Source: Oceanipulchritudo coccoides
GTDB lineage: Bacteria > Verrucomicrobiota > Verrucomicrobiia > Opitutales > Oceanipulchritudinaceae
Length of the DNA: 64,000 bases
Assembly (NCBI RefSeq): GCF_010500615.1
Contig: NZ_JAAGNX010000002.1
Span: 45,990-109,989, forward strand
Direction: 5' to 3'
The translations under genes and the position numbers were made by a program. Positions 28,680 to 35,197 of the stretch are shown here, one piece after another; the first letter of the stretch is position 1, and every line of letters begins with the position of its first letter. Under the pieces are notes generated by a model, which made no database searches, was not told where the DNA came from, and saw only the letters and a program-made list of their open reading frames with translations.

Positions 28680-29915
28680 ATGAAACTTCAATTACAGGAT
28701 TTGCTGGATTTATCCGCCCGCGCGCTGGGTGCCAACAAGCTGCGTTCAGGCCTGACAATCCTCGGCATAACAATCGGCGTCTTCTCGGTCGTGGGGGTCA
28801 TGACCGCCCTGTCAGCAATCCGCCAGAGTATTGATACAGGGTTGAGCGTGTTTGCGGCGAACGTATTTGAAATTTCAAAGTATCCGGCCATTCAATTTGA
28901 AGGCGGAAGATCCAAGTGGCGACAGCGCCCGAATATAGATCCCCGGCAGGCGATGGACTTCGCCGAGCGCATGCGCGAAGAGGGGATTCCCGTCACCATA
29001 TACGGCGTGGACCGGGGCGAGCGCGTTCGCTTTGAAGATCGCAAGACCTCCCCTTCCAACGCCATCTTCGGGACGAATGAGAATTTTCTCCTGACCAACA
29101 AGTACGATATTGAAATTGGCCGAAACCTGACGCCCTCCGACTTGGAATTCAACCGGAGTATCATTGTCCTTGGAGCAGACATATCCGAGGAGCTGTTCCC
29201 GGACCAGAACCCGATCGGAAAGAGCGTGGTCGCGGATAACGACCGGTACACGGTCGTGGGCGTTCTCAAGCGGAGGGGTAAAATGTTTGGGAGCTCGATG
29301 GACAACATTGTCCTCATTCCGGTCAGTCGTTTTGTCGCCAACAACTGGAACTGGCGCCGCAGTATGGATATTTCGATTCTCGCGCCATCCGCGGCCGAAA
29401 TGTCAACGACTCAGGACATGGCAATCGGTCACTTTCGACAGGTCAGGGGCCTTGAGCCCGAGGAGGAGAATAACTTCGAAATTTACTCCAACGATTCCCT
29501 GCAGGCAGCCTTTGCTGAAGTTGCCAAAGTCATTGGCACAGGTGGTCTCCTGATCAGTGCGATCGCCCTCCTGTGCGCGGGTGTTGGCATTATGAATATC
29601 ATGCTGGTCAGCGTGACCGAGCGTACGAGGGAAATTGGGTTGCGAAAATCCATTGGCGCCCGAAAACGCGACATCCTGTTGCAATTCCTGCTCGAGGCGG
29701 TGGCCCTTTCCTTGCTTGGCGGATTGGCCGGAATCTTCCTCGGCTGGCTACTCGGGAATTTCGTCGCGGCCCAGATGCAGGTTCCCATGATCATTCCATG
29801 GCTCTGGATTGGTGTCGCTCTTGGAGTGTGCAGCGCTATCGGAGTCGGGTTCGGCTTTTTTCCCGCGTACAGGGCAGCCCAGCTCAAGCCGGTCGAGGCA
29901 CTTCGATTCGAGTAG
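28680..29915 (+). CDS. MacB-type ABC permease B
   Basis: Second single-unit permease, 411 residues, with the same plan: N-terminal helix (LTILGITIGVFSVVGVMTAL), periplasmic core, then FtsX helices. Its coupling loop is VTERTREIGLRKSIGARKRD and its end is LKPVEALRFE. It is related to permease A throughout but well diverged, indicating an old duplication rather than a recent copy. Last gene of the operon; the convergent protease gene ends 15 bp further on and no hairpin terminator is evident between them. Confidence 0.92.
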   Translation: MKLQLQDLLDLSARALGANKLRSGLTILGITIGVFSVVGVMTALSAIRQSIDTGLSVFAANVFEISKYPAIQFEGGRSKWRQRPNIDPRQAMDFAERMREEGIPVTIYGVDRGERVRFEDRKTSPSNAIFGTNENFLLTNKYDIEIGRNLTPSDLEFNRSIIVLGADISEELFPDQNPIGKSVVADNDRYTVVGVLKRRGKMFGSSMDNIVLIPVSRFVANNWNWRRSMDISILAPSAAEMSTTQDMAIGHFRQVRGLEPEEENNFEIYSNDSLQAAFAEVAKVIGTGGLLISAIALLCAGVGIMNIMLVSVTERTREIGLRKSIGARKRDILLQFLLEAVALSLLGGLAGIFLGWLLGNFVAAQMQVPMIIPWLWIGVALGVCSAIGVGFGFFPAYRAAQLKPVEALRFE

Positions 29916-29930
29916 GCGGGTGCCAGCTTT

Positions 29931-31724
29931 CTACTGCACGATAATCCGGATGCGGAAGAAAAGCTTTTCGCCTCCGGGGGGAGTGGTCGGGATCAATGTG
30001 ACCAACTCCGCTGAGGCCCCCAGAGGGCTGGTCGTTTCGGAAATATAGTCAACTCCTTCAAGTGCCTCATCCCAGTTTACGAAGTCACTGGACACCTCGT
30101 AGACAAAGCCAAGATCCGCCGGCAACCTGGAACGGGAATAAGTTAACTCAAGACCGGATCCTGAACGCATGAGGACCGGCGCCAACGAGGCAGAAGGCGA
30201 TTCGGGACTACCGCCAAAAAAGTACTCTTCGATGTTGAGAAGCCCGTCCTTGTCCGGATCATCGCCCTGCGCCGTCAGGACCTGTCCCTGGGAAAAAGCC
30301 TCTTCTGACCACAGGGTGTAGTTGAGATACGGATACGGGATATCGAGCACCGTCCAGCCGATGTCTTTCATCTGCGTGAGTGAAAGATCCAAATCTTCCC
30401 TGAGGACAGGGTTGATAAACGGCTCCATCAGAAGATCGGGAGAGGCAGCTGTTGACCAATGGGAAACTGATGATCCTTGTTCAACCGGATCCGGTGCATA
30501 AATCCGGACAAAGCCCCCGCTAGTGCCGGCAAAGTCGCTTGCGGGAAGCCCGATGGTCAGGGTCACCCCTGGTGACTGGCTGACAAGGGCCTGCCCATCC
30601 TCGAGGGAAATTGAAATAGTGGGGATCGTCAGTTCTGTGCCGTCGACGATTGAATTACCCGTCATGAAAACCGGACCACCCTCGACATTGTTGGCGATAA
30701 TGACAGCAACAGCGCCAGCCAGCTGGGCAGCGAGGCTCTTTGAATCAAAGTTGCAGGTGCCGCGGTCTATGTAGGCGATATTTCCGGCAAGCCCGGCCCC
30801 GTTAGTTATTGGTTCACAGGCATCGGTAAGGGGTGCAATCCCATCATCCACCGGGACAAGGATCCCGCTTATTCCAGCCTCGGGAACCGGTGGACCGTAA
30901 AGGGCCGGCTCGTAAGCATATTCACCAGCAATGGCGCCCGGTGTAGCGACTTCAAGAATACGGGCTTTCTCAAGAATCGAAGCCTGGGCAGCCGTCGTGT
31001 ACGGTCCAGTCCAGACAAGGTTCGGTGCGTTTTTGGAGGAGTTTTTCCGCTGGGGATTATTCATCTCCCCCCAGCCCAGCTGTTCTGCTGTATCAAAGAG
31101 ATTCAATGAGTAGATATCCGGCAAGTTGGATAAAAAGGTGCCGTTGGAAAGATTGGTGAACGACGTCATTCCAAGGCCGTGGCCAATTTCATGAAGCAGG
31201 ACGTCCAACAGATCGGTCTGGTCGGCCGGGGCTTGTCCATCTAAACCATAATACCATGGGTCGAGGAGCGGATCCGTATCGGGAGCAATATTGATCGTGA
31301 CATTTATATCGTTGGCGTCTGGCCGGAGGTCTACGCCAGCCAGACTGTTCGCCAAAGCGATCGGATAAATAACTCCGGACTGCGGTGCGTTGGCAAAGTT
31401 AATTTCCACACTGATTGCAGAGGCTGAAGCAAGAGGGGTTCCGTTTTCATCACCCCCAAGATCGGAGAAAGCCGCTTGAACACGGATTGGTACATTGCTC
31501 TGCAGAAATGAGCCCCAGATGTCGCCCGCCCTTTGGAGCAGATTGAAGCGTTGTTCTCCCAGTGTTGTCCCGGGGTTTCCGCCTACTGGTGTGGCAGGGG
31601 TCGGGTCGTTAAAACCAAAGCCCGCAGAATCCTGGTTAACGACAATAATCTCTGCCGCCTCAAGGGCCAGGGTATGCAGGCAGGCAAGGGTCGACAGAAG
31701 CAGTCTACTTTTCAGCCACTTCAT
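29931..31724 (-). CDS. Secreted PA-domain metallopeptidase (HExxH)
   Basis: Predicted secreted 597-residue protein with signal peptide (WLKSRLLLSTLACLHTLALEA). A zinc-protease motif HEIGHGLGM (His178, Glu179, His182) is followed by a protease-associated (PA) domain (about 280-400). A C-terminal stretch has DPDKDGLLNIEEYFFGGSP, a Ca-binding-like motif common at the ends of Verrucomicrobial secreted proteins. The canonical metzincin third His (HExxHxxGxxH) is absent. The start was set by AAAAAAGGTG before the ATG at 31724. It overlaps the end of the small gene upstream by 20 bp, suggesting coupled translation. Substrate unknown. Confidence 0.85.
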   Translation of the reverse strand: MKWLKSRLLLSTLACLHTLALEAAEIIVVNQDSAGFGFNDPTPATPVGGNPGTTLGEQRFNLLQRAGDIWGSFLQSNVPIRVQAAFSDLGGDENGTPLASASAISVEINFANAPQSGVIYPIALANSLAGVDLRPDANDINVTINIAPDTDPLLDPWYYGLDGQAPADQTDLLDVLLHEIGHGLGMTSFTNLSNGTFLSNLPDIYSLNLFDTAEQLGWGEMNNPQRKNSSKNAPNLVWTGPYTTAAQASILEKARILEVATPGAIAGEYAYEPALYGPPVPEAGISGILVPVDDGIAPLTDACEPITNGAGLAGNIAYIDRGTCNFDSKSLAAQLAGAVAVIIANNVEGGPVFMTGNSIVDGTELTIPTISISLEDGQALVSQSPGVTLTIGLPASDFAGTSGGFVRIYAPDPVEQGSSVSHWSTAASPDLLMEPFINPVLREDLDLSLTQMKDIGWTVLDIPYPYLNYTLWSEEAFSQGQVLTAQGDDPDKDGLLNIEEYFFGGSPESPSASLAPVLMRSGSGLELTYSRSRLPADLGFVYEVSSDFVNWDEALEGVDYISETTSPLGASAELVTLIPTTPPGGEKLFFRIRIIVQ

Positions 31725-32070
31725 TCTGCACCTTTTTTGATTGTTTAACCCGGGAATTGCCCCTGATGGCCTTGTCCATGGCCTGGAAATTATCAAAGCA
31801 ATGCTGGCAGAACTGTCCGCTCTCATCCCGGACCAGGGCGGACATGTGTGTAAAGCGGCCGTCGAGATCGATCGATCGTCTCCCTTCAGGATGCCGGATC
31901 ACCTTTAATCCCTCCGAGTCGCGACGCATCTTTTCCTGCGCGGCGTTCCACTTCGGCCCTTTGGGAGATTCTGCCTCCGCATAGAGGAATGGAATGAATC
32001 CTCCGAGGTTAAACGCAGTAAGAAGAAGAAGGGTACAGGCTTTTTTCATAAGAAATATTAATTTATACAC
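31705..32070 (-). CDS. Small secreted protein with CxxC, partner of the PA metallopeptidase
   Basis: A 121-residue protein from GTG at 32070, chosen because AAGGAG lies exactly six bases upstream; an ATG at 32049 is the alternative. It has a hydrophobic signal segment (KKACTLLLLTAFNLGGFIPF) and then a small domain with LDGRFTHMSALVRD, followed by CQHC and a charged tail. The reading frame runs 20 bp into the protease gene. I do not recognise a named family. The gene order suggests a chaperone, inhibitor or co-secreted factor of the protease, which is inference only. Confidence 0.7.
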   Translation of the reverse strand: MYKLIFLMKKACTLLLLTAFNLGGFIPFLYAEAESPKGPKWNAAQEKMRRDSEGLKVIRHPEGRRSIDLDGRFTHMSALVRDESGQFCQHCFDNFQAMDKAIRGNSRVKQSKKVQNEVAEK

Positions 32071-32136
32071 AAATATCTCCTTATGAGGCAATGGAGTCAA
32101 TCACCCTGCCAATTTTGCCGGGCCTGGCCGCGACCG

Positions 32137-32676
32137 CTATTCCCCGAGGTAATCCCTTAATTCGTATAACTCGGGATCTCGCGATGGCCCACGAAGGCGG
32201 CGGATGAGTGCCTTGCGTTGCTCACCACCGGTTTCCCCGTCAACGCTGTCCCCAAAATCATCCAACTCAGCCAAGTCGCCATACTCTTCCTCGAGCTTGT
32301 CAGGATCCTCTCCCGCCTCAAGCCGGCCTACCATTTCCTCCATCGAGGCTGGCAGTTTTTCCCCGGTCAGCTCGGACATGCGGCGCATCAGCTGGCCCAT
32401 TTTTCGCGGGTCAGGATTTTCCTCATCCATGGTGGCCATTTCGCGCTCCATTTCAGCCATGGCCGCCTCAAGCCGGGGATCATCCATGTCATCTCCGGGC
32501 CCACTTTCTGATGGCTCCTTTGCCTCGCCAATGACCGCAAAGCCCGACACATGCCGTTTCATCGAATAGGCCGGATTATCCGGGCAAATCGGCACTGTCT
32601 TATCATCGATTACCGATCGGGCAAAAAAGGAATAGATCCGGTTGTTGTCTTCACAGAAGAATTCGTAAATGGGCAT
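32137..32676 (-). CDS. FmdB-family zinc-ribbon-like protein
   Basis: A 179-residue protein opening with MPIYEFFCEDNNRIYSFFAR, the FmdB N-terminal signature. Only two cysteines are visible in this domain (Cys8 and the Cys of ICPDNP), so the usual four-Cys zinc ribbon looks degenerate. A long acidic, Met/Glu-rich region follows (about 55-165), unlike the short tails of most family members. The upstream frame from 32715 would overlap the asparaginase gene; the ATG at 32676 matches the family. Function is unknown; older regulatory annotation of the family is weakly supported. Confidence 0.8.
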   Translation of the reverse strand: MPIYEFFCEDNNRIYSFFARSVIDDKTVPICPDNPAYSMKRHVSGFAVIGEAKEPSESGPGDDMDDPRLEAAMAEMEREMATMDEENPDPRKMGQLMRRMSELTGEKLPASMEEMVGRLEAGEDPDKLEEEYGDLAELDDFGDSVDGETGGEQRKALIRRLRGPSRDPELYELRDYLGE

Positions 32677-32711
32677 GGTGAAAAGTCTTTGAAATATCCC
32701 TGTGGAATTGG

Positions 32712-33227
32712 TCAATCCTGTCCCTCGACGGGCTCCGGAGAGACCTCGACGAATCGGTTGGCCTCCCTGTCTTTCAAAACCCGTTCCGGATCATAAATAC
32801 AGCCATTCATGGCGATGTAGACTCCTGCGGAAAGAGTCTGGGCAGCGGCAAGGGCAAACCCGATGTTGAAAATTGCGTCGTTCTCACGGAACCGGGCGGG
32901 AATCAAAGCGCCTGTCAGGACAATTGTCTTGTCGGGGATACCGGCGAGGAACTTACCGGTATCGGTCATGGTATCTGTTCCGTGCGTGACCAGTATCTGT
33001 CGATTGTCGGCCTTGAGGATTGCCCCACGGATGAGGGTGCGATCCTCATCCGTCATCTCCAAGCTATCTTTGCGCATGAGAGGGAGGATTTCATACGCGA
33101 GACTGACATGGGCTTGCCGGAAGACTTCCCCGATTTGCGGATCGCCGACGGAGAAAGTGCTCTTGGCATCAAAATACACCTTATCAATTGTGCCACCTGT
33201 CGTGATGATCAAACACGAATCATTCAT
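32712..33227 (-). CDS. Short asparaginase-domain protein
   Basis: A 171-residue protein with the two asparaginase/glutaminase signatures: TTGGTIDK at the N terminus (nucleophile Thr) and VTHGTDTM near residue 80. Full-length type I/II asparaginases are about 330 residues and have a second C-terminal domain, absent here, so this is the stand-alone N-domain type. Catalytic residues are present, but dimer/tetramer formation and substrate are unknown. The last residues (PEPVEGQD) lie 35 bp upstream of the FmdB-like start; the two are probably one transcription unit. Confidence 0.85.
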   Translation of the reverse strand: MNDSCLIITTGGTIDKVYFDAKSTFSVGDPQIGEVFRQAHVSLAYEILPLMRKDSLEMTDEDRTLIRGAILKADNRQILVTHGTDTMTDTGKFLAGIPDKTIVLTGALIPARFRENDAIFNIGFALAAAQTLSAGVYIAMNGCIYDPERVLKDREANRFVEVSPEPVEGQD

Positions 33228-33289
33228 GATTTGAATATGCTCATGCAGGTCGCTCCTGCAAGCAATCCCACTGCATCCGAATGCCTTTG

Positions 33290-34348
33290 TTAAAATGCGC
33301 CTCCGGCCTGTTCAAGGAGGCGCACCATGGGAAGGAGATAGGCAAGGACCATTCCGCCAATGGCACCCGAAAGAACAAACAGGAAGAGGGGTTCGACCAG
33401 CCGGGTAATCTGAGCAATTGCCCATGCAACCTCCTCTTCACGACCTGCCGCGATCCGCAGCATAAAGGATTCGAGTTTGCCGGATTCCTGGCCCACCTCG
33501 AGCAATGGAATTCCCTCCTCATCGAAGAGCGGGCAGGCACGGAGGGAAACGCTGAATCCCATTCCCATCAAAAGGCTGGAGCGAAAACGCGTCAGTTCCT
33601 CCTGCTCCCAGCGGTTTGAACTGCTTGCAGCAACCATTTCGAGGGCCCTTGGAATCGGCGTGCCCGCTTGGAGGAGGGTTCCAAGTTGTCGTAGAAGCCG
33701 GGCCTCACGGACATGCCTGAAGACGCTCCCTGCGACCGGAAACCGGCCAGCAATTACTTCCTCGAGGTACCCCCATTTAGCTGAGCGCTTGCCAATTAAC
33801 CGAATCAGGGAGAAACCGGCGAGGCCGAGGAGAAGCAAGGTGATTATGCCTGAGAAAATGCCGCCATACAATTGCCCGATATGTTCTGTCAGCCATGGCA
33901 AATTATCGCCGAGGCCCATGGACTCGCTCAGTTCACGCATTTGCGGAACAACCCAGAAAAGGATAATCGCCATCACCCCGATGCCGACCAGCCCCACCAT
34001 CGCAGGATACCACATCTGCCCGAAGAACGCCCGGCGCCGGGCCTCCTGTTGACGCAGGAGCTCACCCACATCGCACATCGCTTCACCAAACTTGCCGGTA
34101 TGCTCGCCAGCCTGCAAGAGGCTCCAAGCCTCGACGGGCAAGCAAAGGGAAGCCTCCCGCATGGCTTCAACCATTCCACTTCCCGCATTCAAGTGCCCGA
34201 GTATGCACTTCAAGCCGTTGCGTTCAGCTGGCCCAACACCGGGACCCGCTGCCCCGATGATATGTCCCAGTTCCAGCCCGAGCACAGCGCGCTCGCCAGC
34301 CCGTATCCACCAGGACCACTTTGGACAAAAATGCCGGTTTTGACGCAT
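33290..34348 (-). CDS. Orphan GspF/PilC-like type II secretion inner-membrane protein
   Basis: A 352-residue protein with two GspF domains. The first (about 40-120) has the GEHTGKFGEAM segment and the second (about 220-340) has LGTLLQAGTPIPRALEMVA and VGQESGKLESFMLRIA. Membrane helices lie near 120-145, 165-190 and at the C terminus (LFLFVLSGAIGGMVLAYLL). Members anchor the assembly ATPase in type II secretion or type IV pili. No GspE, GspD or pseudopilin gene is nearby, so it stands alone. A TTG at 34372 would add eight residues; the ATG at 34348 is preferred without a clear ribosome site. Confidence 0.85.
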   Translation of the reverse strand: MRQNRHFCPKWSWWIRAGERAVLGLELGHIIGAAGPGVGPAERNGLKCILGHLNAGSGMVEAMREASLCLPVEAWSLLQAGEHTGKFGEAMCDVGELLRQQEARRRAFFGQMWYPAMVGLVGIGVMAIILFWVVPQMRELSESMGLGDNLPWLTEHIGQLYGGIFSGIITLLLLGLAGFSLIRLIGKRSAKWGYLEEVIAGRFPVAGSVFRHVREARLLRQLGTLLQAGTPIPRALEMVAASSSNRWEQEELTRFRSSLLMGMGFSVSLRACPLFDEEGIPLLEVGQESGKLESFMLRIAAGREEEVAWAIAQITRLVEPLFLFVLSGAIGGMVLAYLLPMVRLLEQAGGAF

Positions 34349-34416
34349 GCATGAATTAGTCGGGTTCCCCAATCAGCGGTCAAGCGATGAGGCTAGTCAA
34401 AATTGACCGGTCAGCC

Positions 34417-35079
34417 TCAGGCCTTGCGGGTCTTCCGGGGCAGTTTGCGACCGGCGTTGAGCACCGGACAAAACGGGCAGCCATTCTCCGACCCGTCGCA
34501 TTTTCTGCGGGCCATGCAATAAGTCCGCCCGTAATAAATGATCTGCAGGTGCAAACGATTCCATGTCTCCCGGGGAAACAACCGCTTTAAATCCTTTTCG
34601 GTCTGCTGGACAGATTTCCCATTGCTGAGGCCCCATCGCTGCGCCAACCGATGGATATGCGTATCAACGGGAAAGGACGGTTCCCCAAAGGCCTGTGCCA
34701 TCACGACCTGGGCCGTCTTGTGACCAACGCCAGGAAGGGATTCAAGCTCCTCCAGATCACACGGAACCTCTCCTGCATGCGTCTCCACCAAGATCCTGGA
34801 CAAGTTGCGGATAGCCTTAGCCTTCTGTGGCCCCAGCCCGCAAGGTCGGACAATCGCCAGAATATCCTCCTCTTCCAGATTGGCCATTTCGGCAGGTGTC
34901 TTGGCGAGAGCGAATAGATCCGGAGTGACCTGATTCACGCGTTCATCGGTGCACTGGGCACTCAGAAGCACGGCAACCAGCAGGGAAAAGGGATCGCTGT
35001 GGTTAAGCGGGATGGGCGGATCAGGAAAAAGATGCTCCAGTTCACGCAAAACAAAGGCCGTGCGTTCAGCCTTGGTCAC
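34417..35079 (-). CDS. nth: Endonuclease III (DNA glycosylase/AP lyase)
   Basis: Base-excision repair enzyme removing oxidised pyrimidines, 220 residues. The helix-hairpin-helix motif LPGVGHKTAQVV has the catalytic Lys, and VDTHIHRLAQRWG carries the catalytic Asp. Four C-terminal cysteines for a [4Fe-4S] cluster are present. Their spacing is C-x5-C-x6-C-x2-C instead of the C-x6-C-x2-C-x5-C of E. coli Nth. The GTG start at 35079 has GGAGGG five bases upstream. It diverges from gcvP with a 118-bp gap. Confidence 0.93.
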   Translation of the reverse strand: MTKAERTAFVLRELEHLFPDPPIPLNHSDPFSLLVAVLLSAQCTDERVNQVTPDLFALAKTPAEMANLEEEDILAIVRPCGLGPQKAKAIRNLSRILVETHAGEVPCDLEELESLPGVGHKTAQVVMAQAFGEPSFPVDTHIHRLAQRWGLSNGKSVQQTEKDLKRLFPRETWNRLHLQIIYYGRTYCMARRKCDGSENGCPFCPVLNAGRKLPRKTRKA

Positions 35080-35197
35080 TGAAACCCTCCATTTTCAGCG
35101 GACAAATCCAGTGCTGTGTTTGCTTTCTCAAGATTCACCATCACTTTTTCCAAATTATCTTTATTTTTTGAAAACGGATAAGCAAGGTCTGAGCAAT

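Noticed and set aside
32712..32735. PEPVEG-type ending of the asparaginase-domain protein, as seen in translated REP repeats
   Set aside because: Too short and without a palindrome here; probably ordinary coding sequence.
34949..35197. 83-residue N-terminal extension of the glycine decarboxylase
   Set aside because: Antisense to nth, Ser/Arg-rich, and unlike P-protein sequence; the ATG at 35198 matches the family start.
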